DNA of 5,686 nt from Synechococcales cyanobacterium PMM_0085 (GCA_949127705.1 CASBQJ010000184.1:1-5686); one strand, 5' to 3'; positions 1 through 5,655 are shown, numbered from the stretch's first letter. Made by a program: numbers and translations. The notes: a model not told the origin generated them from the letters alone.

Positions 1-281
1 ACCCCGACACGTCTGTCTGGCAACCCACCCTGCTGCAATTGTTCATTCGCGGCAACCCGTTTCGCGGCAGCGCCGGACTCAACCAGGTCGCCAAAGATTG
101 GTTCGACTATTTACTGCACTCCGACCAGCTCCAGGCACTCGTCATTTACGGCAGCCCCTATATCCTCGACCAGTTTGTTCCCCAACTGCCCGCCGACGTG
201 CCCTATGTGTTTTGCTATGGCCAAATGCCCCAAGCTCAGGCGATCGCCCTAGCCACTCTGTTTAAAGCAGCGCCACGGTAG
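1..281 (+). CDS. Glycoside hydrolase family 3-like protein, C-terminal end (partial)
   Basis: The reading frame is open from the left edge (first full codon at position 3) to TAG at 279-281, giving 92 visible residues, so the start lies outside the window. The visible part reads as an alpha/beta fold end: hydrophobic strands (ALVIYGSPYIL, PYVFCYG) alternate with helices, ending in YGQMPQAQAIALATLF. By recollection this resembles the C-terminal domain of cyanobacterial GH3 enzymes annotated as beta-glucosidase or beta-N-acetylhexosaminidase. Those act on beta-linked sugars, some of them in peptidoglycan recycling. The GH3 catalytic residues would lie upstream, so activity and substrate cannot be judged. 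A TTG codon at 39 could open a short frame, but the frame continues upstream and an internal start is unlikely. The gene ends 23 bp from the stop of the convergent kinase gene, with no hairpin terminator between them. Confidence 0.6.
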   Translation, partial: PDTSVWQPTLLQLFIRGNPFRGSAGLNQVAKDWFDYLLHSDQLQALVIYGSPYILDQFVPQLPADVPYVFCYGQMPQAQAIALATLFKAAPR

Positions 282-304
282 GCTGGAGGTGCGTCGTGTC
301 AGGC

Positions 305-2428
305 TTAGCCCCAAACTGGTTTTGGAGCCACCAGCTGCATGATCGCCCCCACCAGGACTTCTGGCTCAATCGGTTTTGGCAGATGCTGGTGAAACCCTAC
401 GGCTATAGCCTGCTGTTGGTCGGCCTGACTGGCATAGGAGGTGAGGGCGATCGCTGGAATTTGGCTATTCTGCTCTGGAGTCAGCGATCGGATCTGACGT
501 AACAAGCTGTACCCATCCATATCTGACATGCCAATATCACTCACCAGCAGGTCGGGGGAGATCTGAGCCAAGGCCATTAACGCGGCGGCGGCCGATGCCG
601 CCGGAGTTACCTTGGCTCCATATTGCTCCAAAATGAAGGCCGTTAGCGCTCGGGAATCGGGATCGTCATCCACCACCAAAATGTGTAGATCTTGCAAACT
701 CAACGGCGGCGCTGGTTGCGGATGGATCGGGCGGTTGGGCAGCGCTATTTCCTGTAGCGGCAGTCGAACGCTAAACGTTGCCCCTTGGCCATCGCCCAAA
801 CTGGCAGCAGACACGGTACCGCCATGCAGTTCCACAATTTGTCGCGCGATCGCCAACCCCAACCCCAACCCCCCAAACTTGCGCGTAATGGTGCCATCGG
901 CCTGCCGAAAGGTGTCAAACACAAAGGGAAGAAACTCAGGCGGAATCCCTTTACCCGTATCGTTGAAGGTGAGTTGGGCGTCTGTATCGCTAAAGGTTAA
1001 TTGGATCTGTACTTGCCCGCCAGCAGGCGTAAATTTCACGGCGTTTGAAAGTAGATTCCAGAACACCTGCTGGAGTCGATTGGCATCGCCCAAAACCAAT
1101 CGCGTGGACGATTCTAGCTCAGTTTGAATGGCGATCGCTTTCGATTCTGCCGCCAGTCGCACTGTTTCCTTGGCGGCTTCGAGGGTTGCAGCCAAATCGA
1201 CCACCTGAATGCTCAAGGACAGCTTGCCTTGCAAAATCCGCGAAATATCGAGCAAATCTTCAATCAGCTGGGTTTGCAATTTGGCATTGCGCTCAATTGT
1301 TTCTAGGGCGATCGCCGTGCTTTGTGGATCTAACGCACCCTTACGCAGCAGCGCCGTCCAACCCAGAATCGGATTGAGCGGTGTCCGCAGTTCATGAGAA
1401 AGCACGGCTAAAAACTCGTCCTTGATGCGGTTTGCCGCTTCTGCCTGCTCGCGAGCAAATCGTTCTCGTTCTAAAAGTTGCTCCCGTTCGATTTCTGTCT
1501 GTTTTCGTTCTGTAATATCCCGGCAAAGCGATTGCACCGTTGGCCGACCGTTCAGGGTAAACAAGGTTGCACTCACCTCCACGGGAATCTGCTGCCCTGT
1601 TTTGGTCTGATGCAGCGATTCCACTACGATGTGCCTTTCTACCAGCAGTCGATCAACCAGGTCTTGCGGCGCGATCGACGGTGAGCTAACCAGTTCTACC
1701 ACAGACATGGTTAGCAACTCTTGCCGGGTATAGCCCAACCGCTGACATGCCTGCTCATTTACCTCAATCAACGTCCCTGGGTGTCCATCGTCGGCCAAAT
1801 GATACACCAATCCCCAATCTTCCATACCATTGAACAGCGTGCTAAAGCGTTCTTCGCGCTCTCGCAGTTCTAGTTCAATTGCGGTGCGATCGCTAATTTC
1901 CTGTTGCAGGTGCTCATTGGCTTGGCTCAGTGCCGCCGTGCGTTCACGCACTCGTTGCTCTAATTGGTTTTGGGAGTGGCGCAGTTCATTCTCAATGTCT
2001 AATCGCTGTTGAATTTGAGCTTTAAGGGCATGATTGACCTGCTCTAATTGGGCAGGGCTGGGTAATGCCAATGCTTGCGGCATCAGCGGCACCAGAATAT
2101 AGGCCGTAAAGACAGACACAGTCGCAGTAATGGCCTTGACTCCGCCAGACAGCCAGTAGGTGGGATGCCACAGCGTCCAAACATCCAGAACGTGAGTCGT
2201 GCCGCAAGAAACAATGAATGCTGCAAATAACAGGAAAACCCAGGAAAAAGGCAGATCTGACCGTTTACGAACAAAGTAAAACAGCGTCAGAGGGATGGAA
2301 TAGTAGGAAAAGGCAATGAGGCTATCAGAGAGCAAATGTAGCCAAACTAAGCTCGGTCGCCACAGATAGCAATGACCATGGGGGATAAACGGCCCTGCAT
2401 CAAAAAGAATGCTGAGAAAGTTGTTCAT
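305..2428 (-). CDS. Ethylene-receptor-like hybrid histidine kinase (EBD-PAS-HisKA-HATPase-REC)
   Basis: This is a complete 707-aa membrane sensor kinase. Residues about 31-117 form three membrane helices of the ethylene-binding type. D35, Y42, I45, P46, I72, C75 and H79 line up exactly with ETR1 D25, Y32, I35, P36, I62, C65 and H69; the last Cys and His are the Cu(I) ligands in ETR1. A coiled-coil-like linker (about 125-195) leads to a PAS domain (about 192-307). HisKA follows with phospho-acceptor H345 (SHELRTP), then HATPase_c with N-box N458/N462, G1 DTGKGIP (490-496), an F-box near 503-509 and G2 GGLGLGL (519-525). A Pro-rich linker joins a receiver with D587-D589, acceptor D631, T663 and K685. 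It should autophosphorylate and pass phosphate to its own receiver. Unlike Synechocystis SynEtr1 (slr1212) it shows no GAF photosensor. The ATG has no clear Shine-Dalgarno, but the N-terminus before helix 1 has the usual cyanobacterial form. Architecture is certain; the ligand is inferred. Confidence 0.95.
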   Translation of the reverse strand: MNNFLSILFDAGPFIPHGHCYLWRPSLVWLHLLSDSLIAFSYYSIPLTLFYFVRKRSDLPFSWVFLLFAAFIVSCGTTHVLDVWTLWHPTYWLSGGVKAITATVSVFTAYILVPLMPQALALPSPAQLEQVNHALKAQIQQRLDIENELRHSQNQLEQRVRERTAALSQANEHLQQEISDRTAIELELREREERFSTLFNGMEDWGLVYHLADDGHPGTLIEVNEQACQRLGYTRQELLTMSVVELVSSPSIAPQDLVDRLLVERHIVVESLHQTKTGQQIPVEVSATLFTLNGRPTVQSLCRDITERKQTEIEREQLLERERFAREQAEAANRIKDEFLAVLSHELRTPLNPILGWTALLRKGALDPQSTAIALETIERNAKLQTQLIEDLLDISRILQGKLSLSIQVVDLAATLEAAKETVRLAAESKAIAIQTELESSTRLVLGDANRLQQVFWNLLSNAVKFTPAGGQVQIQLTFSDTDAQLTFNDTGKGIPPEFLPFVFDTFRQADGTITRKFGGLGLGLAIARQIVELHGGTVSAASLGDGQGATFSVRLPLQEIALPNRPIHPQPAPPLSLQDLHILVVDDDPDSRALTAFILEQYGAKVTPAASAAAALMALAQISPDLLVSDIGMSDMDGYSLLRQIRSLTPEQNSQIPAIALTSYASQADQQQAIAVGFHQHLPKPIEPEVLVGAIMQLVAPKPVWG

Positions 2429-2451
2429 GCAGATGGAGACTAGAACCAGGA

Positions 2452-2500
2452 CAATAGCAAGCCCAAGTCAATTCTAGACTGTGCCGGATTAAGTAAATGG
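2452..2500 (-). promoter_or_regulatory. Possible promoter of the sensor kinase gene
   Basis: On the minus strand a TAGAAT box (plus positions 2471-2476) lies about 43 bp upstream of the kinase ATG at 2428. A poor -35 candidate, TTTACT, lies 15 bp further upstream. Spacing and -35 quality are weak, so this is only the best candidate in the leader. Confidence 0.2.
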
Positions 2501-2530
2501 GCTAAGCATAGATGTCCGTTGAGTTGAAGG

Positions 2531-2554
2531 ATGAGCCGCGTGCTTCCCGCACGG
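2531..2554 (+). other. Hairpin resembling a group II intron motif
   Basis: ATGAGCCGCGTGC is followed by TTCCC and GCACGGTG. CGTGC and GCACG pair around a 5-nt loop. The GAGCCGxxTGC...GCACGG pattern recalls a conserved stem found in bacterial group II introns, but the flanks usually seen after it are absent and no reverse transcriptase or domain V is visible. It could be a tiny remnant or chance. Confidence 0.2.
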
Positions 2555-2593
2555 TGAGAGAATTTTAGCCGACAGCAGAATTCATCCAAACGG

Positions 2594-2637
2594 TCTATTT
2601 ATTTGCAGTGAGTGCCGCCCCTATGGGGATAAATAGA
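2594..2637. repeat. 9-bp inverted repeat with an inner CCCC/GGGG hairpin
   Basis: TCTATTTAT (2594-2602) is the exact reverse complement of ATAAATAGA (2629-2637). Just inside the right arm, CCCC (2618-2621) and GGGG (2625-2628) form a second stem around TAT, leaving a 15-nt bulge on the left side. No function can be assigned. Confidence 0.5.
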
Positions 2638-2704
2638 GTCAACCACGCAGCTATTTGATTTTAGAAAACATCTACGTGTTTAAGCTTAGCTAGCGATGTA
2701 ATTT

Positions 2705-2799
2705 TATAGCCCTTCTCACTTCGGTGCAGTACAGGCAAGGGGCTTAAGCCCCTTGTTTTGGAGCCTGTGATGTACTTCATTCATCTGAGAACTGCTATA
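2705..2799. mobile_element. MITE-like element with terminal inverted repeats, about 95 bp
   Basis: The left arm (2705-2736) and right arm (2763-2799) are imperfect inverted repeats. Matching blocks read inward in the same order: TATAGC, TTCTCA, AGTAC and ACAGGC, with a short length difference inside the right arm. The centre is a perfect 20-bp palindrome (2736-2755). No coding frame is present. The arms begin with TATAGC, so the element could sit at a TA dinucleotide as IS630/Tc1-mariner-derived MITEs do, but a target duplication cannot be proved from a dinucleotide. From memory, similar ends starting TATAGCAGTTCTCA recur in filamentous cyanobacterial genomes; that needs a search. The whole unit would fold into one long hairpin as RNA. 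Confidence 0.6.
2736..2759 (+). terminator. Perfect 20-bp palindrome plus T-run inside the MITE-like element
   Basis: CAAGGGGCTTAAGCCCCTTG is its own reverse complement and is followed by TTTT at 2756-2759. The G+C-rich stem with a U-run could act as an intrinsic terminator for plus-strand transcription, although no plus-strand gene ends just upstream. It is most simply the core of the mobile element. Confidence 0.4.
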
Positions 2800-2833
2800 G
2801 CAGCTCATTAGCCTCCCCAATGCTCGAATTAAA

Positions 2834-2911
2834 GATCTTGCTGAACTCGGTGAGCGAGTTTAAGTGAGTATGGTTAAGTATTAATCTAAAACAGTAATAC
2901 TAGACAAGATC
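2834..2911 (+). other. Possible three-way-junction RNA structure
   Basis: Three 7-bp stems can form together. P1 pairs GATCTTG (2834-2840) with CAAGATC (2905-2911). P2 pairs 2843-2849 with 2855-2861 (one G-U pair) around the loop GTGAG. P3 pairs AGTATTA (2877-2883) with TAATACT (2895-2901) around an 11-nt loop. It is not a tRNA. The DNA is AT-rich, so chance pairing is possible, and no promoter or terminator flanks it clearly. Confidence 0.25.
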
Positions 2912-2958
2912 CTAAAATCCTAAACTATTTGCTGGATAAGATCAGGAGTTTGATTGCT

Positions 2959-2988
2959 GGTAGGGGCGAACGGCCGTTCGCCCCTACC
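2959..2988. repeat. Perfect 30-bp palindrome (cyanobacterial repeat type)
   Basis: GGTAGGGGCGAACGG (2959-2973) is followed without a gap by its exact reverse complement (2974-2988). By recollection, intergenic palindromes with GTAGGGGCGAA ends are dispersed in many cyanobacterial genomes. It could form a cruciform or a transcript hairpin, but no T-run follows (next bases GAAGAAT), so it is not a standard terminator. Confidence 0.8.
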
Positions 2989-3057
2989 GAAGAATAGCGG
3001 AGTTATTTAATTCTCATTCCTTCGCGCTTGGAAGTCTCTTTTTGTTTGGCATCAAGC

Positions 3058-3234
3058 ATGGCATTGGCGTGGGAGAGTTATGAGACCTGAAAAGAGCAGA
3101 TTGGGCACGGGTGGAGTCAAGCCGGATGGCAGCGCCATTTTATGGTGAGTGACCGAGCCAACGCGTTGATCAAATTGGCGACCGATGGCCTTGGCTGTGT
3201 GAGTGTGGCAGACCTGTTCCATGCCCTGCGCTCG
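3058..3234 (+). pseudogene. Decayed transposase fragment (SDRAxALIKLA...DLFHAL type)
   Basis: One frame reads a coherent segment across a TGA stop at 3088-3090: YET, stop, KEQIGHGWSQAGW, then the block VSDRANALIKLATDGLG with CVSVADLFHALRSL after it. The motif SDRAxALIKLA..GLxCxSVxDLFH matches, from memory, cyanobacterial transposase-like proteins (DUF6399-type); the Asp in SDRA is a plausible DDE-type catalytic residue. The TGA is probably a mutated TGG, since YETWKEQ is the expected reading. Similarity seems to stop near 3234, where the frame continues with unrelated-looking sequence to a stop at 3477. Both the N-terminal part and the remaining catalytic C-terminus are missing. An ATG at 3142 could open a 111-aa frame, but this is best treated as a remnant of an insertion sequence. 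I see no paired insertion-sequence ends around it. Confidence 0.6.
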
Positions 3235-3363
3235 TTAGTTAGGTCAACCTATCGGTACATTAAATCCCATCCTAACTACCCAAATCTCCTCTCCTACGGT
3301 GTTATAGCCGCTTCATTCTGTCCGAATTATTGCTATAAAACCCATCATATAAAACTTAAAAGC

Positions 3364-3395
3364 AAAGCATCCTATTCAGCAGGATGCTTTCTTTT
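3364..3395 (+). terminator. Strong intrinsic terminator without an obvious gene
   Basis: AAAGCATCCT (3364-3373) pairs perfectly with AGGATGCTTT (3381-3390) around the loop ATTCAGC, and CTTTT follows. The minus-strand version is also followed by a T-rich stretch, so it may work in both directions. No intact gene ends upstream on the plus strand; it could serve the lost transposase gene or an unrecognised short RNA, or shield the subtilase promoter. Confidence 0.7.
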
Positions 3396-3423
3396 GAATT
3401 GCCATTTGCGTAGTTTTTTATAC
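3394..3423 (+). promoter_or_regulatory. Candidate promoter upstream of the subtilase
   Basis: TTGAAT (3394-3399) and TTATAC (3418-3423) are 18 bp apart, resembling a sigma-70 promoter placed directly after the terminator. It would give a leader of about 190 nt. A second, weaker pair nearer the gene is TTGCCA (3575-3580) with TAGAAG (3599-3604), also 18 bp apart. I cannot choose between them. Confidence 0.3.
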
Positions 3424-3623
3424 CCCTTCTGTGAGGGTATGCGATCGCATCAATATAGGTGCTTAATAGGCGCTTAGTCTGCTAAATCCGCCCCAATGGC
3501 CTTAGAGTAACAGGCACAACTGACTCAACCTGCCAGTCTACATCCTAGAGACTCTACGTCAATTTAACCCGGTTTTGCCATTCCCCTACCGAAGATTGTA
3601 GAAGGTAGCCCCAAGGTCACAGC

Positions 3624-4982
3624 ATGAGCATTGAACACAAAATCTCTCCCGCCTTTGAACCCTTTTTAGCAGAGAGTGGGCCAAACGATAAGCTAGACGC
3701 GATTGTGATTTATCGGACGCCCGTATCCGAGGATTTGCCGACGCTGAGTCAATTGCGTTCGGCTAAGACGCGCTTGAGCTATATGAAAAGTCGGGCAAAA
3801 CTGCAACAGTCGATTCAGGCGCAGCTGTTTCAAACCCATCAGGCAGTAGGAGCAAAGCGATCGCCCATCCATGCCGAGCCAGCCGTGTCCAAAATTGGTT
3901 CGGGTGCTTTGCCGATCGCCACCATGGAGGTGACGCGCAAAACGCTGCCCGCCCTGGCCGACCAACCCAACGTGATTGCTATTTTGCCCAATCAAAGAAT
4001 TAAGCTCATTAAGCCCAACGATGTGATCTACGGCGACATCAACCGCCAAGAAGCCGAACATGGCATCACCTGGGGCTTACAGCAGCTCGAAATTCCCGAC
4101 CTGTGGGCATTTAGCACCGGCGAACAAATCCGAGTTGCGGTGCTCGATACGGGCGTCTATGGCGATCACCCAGCCCTAGAAGGCCGCGTCAGTGATTTCG
4201 TCATGATTGATCCGCTAGGTCGCCGGATTACGACAAACCCCAGTTTTGATGGCGGCCAGCACGGCACCCATGTCTGCGGCACGATTGCGGGCGGTAAAAC
4301 ACCTGAAGGCGTGTCTATTGGCGTGGCTCCAGCCGCCGATCTTTTGGTAGCCAGCGTCCTGATTGGCGACGCCACGCTGCTGACGCTAATGGAAGGAATT
4401 TCGTGGGCGGTCGAAAAAGGTGCCCATATTCTGAATATGTCGCTAGGGTTCAGCTATTATGAGCCGCTGTTTGCCGAAATTTTTGATATTTTGATGCACG
4501 ACTACGGCATTTTGCCCGTGGTGGCGATCGGCAATGAAAATCATGGCAATTCTAGCTCTCCTGGTAATGCCCACAGCGCCTTTGCCGTCGGTGCCGTCGA
4601 AAAAATTCCCCGCAGCAAAACCGAGGTAGCGGCCTTCAGCAGCGGAGCCAGCCTGGTGTTTCCGGGGCAGAAAGTGGCCGTGGTCACCAAACCCGACGTC
4701 GTCGCTCCTGGCACCCAGGTTTACTCGTGCATTCCCCCCGAAAAGCGCCCCGACGGCAGCTACGAATATACGATTATGGACGGCACCTCCATGGCCGCTC
4801 CCCACGTCGCCGGGGCAGTGGCTCTGCTAATGGCGGCTCAGCCCGATGCCCCTGTTACAGCGATTATCGAAGCACTCAAGCAAACCGCCAAACATCCGGC
4901 AGGCGATCGCTACCGCCCCGACAACCGCTGGGGCTACGGCCTGATCCAGCCGCTGGAAGCCCTCAAGGCGCTTAAATCCTGA
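3624..4982 (+). CDS. Subtilisin-like serine protease (S8) with N-terminal prodomain, no signal peptide
   Basis: This is a complete 452-aa subtilase. Residues about 6-130 form an I9-like prodomain (KISPAF at 6-11, DAIVIY at 25-30, LPALADQPNVIAILP at 108-122). The catalytic domain starts near 148 and has the full triad: D175 in VAVLDTG, H213 in HGTHVCGT, S389 in GTSMAAPHVAG. The oxyanion Asn is N304 in AIGNE, and NMSLG (271-275) marks the substrate-binding strand. The protein ends shortly after the usual closing GYGLIQPLEAL helix, so no C-terminal extra domain exists. The N-terminus MSIEHKISPAFEP has no hydrophobic core, so I see no signal peptide or lipobox; cytoplasmic action or non-classical export is inferred. 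A free Cys (C218) lies near the active-site His. The ATG at 3624 has AAGG at 3613-3616 with 7-nt spacing. The prodomain is presumably an internal chaperone and inhibitor removed by self-cleavage. It precedes a gene encoding a prodomain-like protein alone. Confidence 0.95.
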   Translation: MSIEHKISPAFEPFLAESGPNDKLDAIVIYRTPVSEDLPTLSQLRSAKTRLSYMKSRAKLQQSIQAQLFQTHQAVGAKRSPIHAEPAVSKIGSGALPIATMEVTRKTLPALADQPNVIAILPNQRIKLIKPNDVIYGDINRQEAEHGITWGLQQLEIPDLWAFSTGEQIRVAVLDTGVYGDHPALEGRVSDFVMIDPLGRRITTNPSFDGGQHGTHVCGTIAGGKTPEGVSIGVAPAADLLVASVLIGDATLLTLMEGISWAVEKGAHILNMSLGFSYYEPLFAEIFDILMHDYGILPVVAIGNENHGNSSSPGNAHSAFAVGAVEKIPRSKTEVAAFSSGASLVFPGQKVAVVTKPDVVAPGTQVYSCIPPEKRPDGSYEYTIMDGTSMAAPHVAGAVALLMAAQPDAPVTAIIEALKQTAKHPAGDRYRPDNRWGYGLIQPLEALKALKS

Positions 4983-5051
4983 CGGAAAATTCGCTAGCCC
5001 ATCCACGTTCAATGCCAACATCAAGTTATGGCGCAAACCCTTGAATTCGGA

Positions 5052-5079
5052 TTGATATTCCAGTTATTCTAAATATAGA
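5052..5079 (+). promoter_or_regulatory. Promoter-like pair upstream of the propeptide-like gene
   Basis: TTGATA (5052-5057) and TATAGA (5074-5079) are 16 bp apart, close to sigma-70 consensus. Transcription would start near 5086, leaving a leader of about 70 nt before the ATG at 5158. No terminator is visible between the subtilase stop (4982) and this site, so read-through from the protease gene is also possible. Confidence 0.45.
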
Positions 5080-5096
5080 ATTGATGGTTTAGAATA
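5065..5096. promoter_or_regulatory. Operator-like array of TAGAAT half-sites over the -10 region
   Basis: TATTCTAAA (5065-5073) is the exact reverse complement of TTTAGAATA (5088-5096), with a 14-bp spacer holding the proposed -10 box. A third half-site, TAGAAT at 5076-5081, forms a 6-bp inverted repeat with ATTCTA at 5066-5071. The half-site thus occurs three times in 32 bp, placed where a repressor would block RNA polymerase. The region is AT-rich, and the binding protein is unknown. Confidence 0.4.
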
Positions 5097-5157
5097 GTTT
5101 GCCTGGGGCATCATCATCGGCAAGATTGGGCAGAGTGAGTTTGAGGCTCAGAACAGT

Positions 5158-5655
5158 ATGATGGCACGAGCGTTCCAGGTAGTCGATTCCCCGAGGGTTT
5201 GGGATATGGCACCCGCAACTGAGGGTTCCGCCTCAGAATCTTCAAATCCTAAAGCGGCCGACCCCAAGACCAGTAAAATTAGTCCCGAGTTTGGAGCGCG
5301 GTTAAACCAACTAGAGCCGCAGCAAAAAATCCGGGCGATTGTTTTGTTAGAGACCGGGCGAGGTCGCCCTTTACCTGCCCGACGGCAAACCTACCACGAG
5401 CGACAGGCGGCGATCGCCCAAGTCCGTGAAACGGCACAGCACGCCATGGGTGAACTCAACACCCTGCTGCAACACTTTGACGGATATCCCCTAGCCGCCG
5501 CTCCCGACGCCCTAGGATCGGTGCCCGTTGAGCTAACCGTCGCTGGCATTGCGGCTCTGGCAGCGGTGCCGTGGGTCAAAGCTGTTTTAGAAGACCAAGA
5601 CATTCATCCCGCACGGCATCTGCATCAGCGCCCCAAAACAGGCGGGCAGGCATGA
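5158..5655 (+). CDS. Free-standing subtilase propeptide-like protein (putative I9-type protease inhibitor/chaperone)
   Basis: This 165-aa protein aligns by eye with the prodomain of the subtilase encoded just upstream. KISPEF (40-45) matches its KISPAF (6-11), KIRAIVLLETG (57-67) matches KLDAIVIYRTP (23-33), and IAALAAVPWVKAVLEDQDI (131-149) matches LPALADQPNVIAILPNQRI (108-126). After this it ends within 16 residues, with no D, H or S catalytic motif. Stand-alone I9 proteins such as fungal POIA1 and yeast IB2 inhibit or help fold subtilisin-like proteases; the same role here is inferred. The first 39 residues are Ser/Pro/Lys/Ala-rich and probably disordered, with no signal peptide. Two starts are possible: ATG 5158 (weak GAGG 11 nt upstream) and ATG 5206, which has a better GAGGG at 5193-5197 and would give 149 aa. 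The stop TGA overlaps the next ATG, suggesting coupled translation. Confidence 0.75.
   Translation: MMARAFQVVDSPRVWDMAPATEGSASESSNPKAADPKTSKISPEFGARLNQLEPQQKIRAIVLLETGRGRPLPARRQTYHERQAAIAQVRETAQHAMGELNTLLQHFDGYPLAAAPDALGSVPVELTVAGIAALAAVPWVKAVLEDQDIHPARHLHQRPKTGGQA

Larger units (their letters stand above)
2429..3623. other. 1.2-kb intergenic region rich in repeats and remnants
   Basis: No intact gene is supported between the divergent kinase (ends its 5' side at 2428) and the subtilase (starts at 3624). The region holds, in order: a short hairpin recalling a group II intron motif (about 2531-2554), a 9-bp inverted repeat (2594-2637), a MITE-like element (2705-2799), a possible three-way-junction RNA fold (2834-2911), a perfect 30-bp palindrome (2959-2988), a decayed transposase fragment (about 3058-3234) and an intrinsic terminator (3364-3395). 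I see nothing recognisable in 3235-3363. The leader 3424-3623 holds only a small ATACCC/GGGTAT hairpin (3420-3440), a HIP1 palindrome (3439-3450) and TAGAGACTCTA (3546-3556). Such content is typical of a site that has repeatedly accepted mobile DNA. Confidence 0.75.
240..5417. repeat. HIP1 octamers (GCGATCGC), ten copies
   Basis: Exact copies begin at 240, 447, 846, 1131, 1308, 1886, 3441, 3857, 4903 and 5410. The 3441 copy is extended to the 12-bp palindrome ATGCGATCGCAT. An 8-mer is expected by chance less than once in this length, so the excess is strong evidence of a cyanobacterial genome. Nine of the ten lie in genes; they are a genome signature, not local regulatory sites. Confidence 0.95.

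Noticed and set aside
282..304. Shared terminator between the convergent GH3-like and kinase genes
   Set aside because: The 23-bp gap contains no inverted repeat or T-run.
612..1127. A 171-aa plus-strand reading frame, and several shorter ones between 785 and 2012
   Set aside because: They lie antisense to the well-supported kinase gene and their proteins are Ser/Cys/Arg-rich with no domain; they are shadow frames.
2471..2476. TAGAAT (minus strand) upstream of the kinase as a shared operator with the 5066-5095 half-sites
   Set aside because: It is a single AT-rich hexamer that also resembles a -10 box; no paired half-site is present.
2834..2911. tRNA
   Set aside because: The outer 7-bp stem recalls an acceptor stem, but there is no 7-nt anticodon loop, no T-loop sequence and only two inner hairpins.
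3142..3477. A 111-aa plus-strand frame as an intact gene
   Set aside because: Its first 30 residues are the inside of a transposase fragment that continues upstream past a stop, and the rest runs through a terminator hairpin.
2981..3596. 13-bp direct repeat CCCCTACCGAAGA at 2981-2993 and 3584-3596 as an element boundary
   Set aside because: One such match is not unlikely by chance in 5.7 kb, and the first copy is half inside the 30-bp palindrome. No other feature supports a 600-bp unit.
4443..4805. A 120-aa minus-strand frame, and another at 3693-4061
   Set aside because: Both are antisense to the subtilase, whose catalytic motifs fix the real frame.
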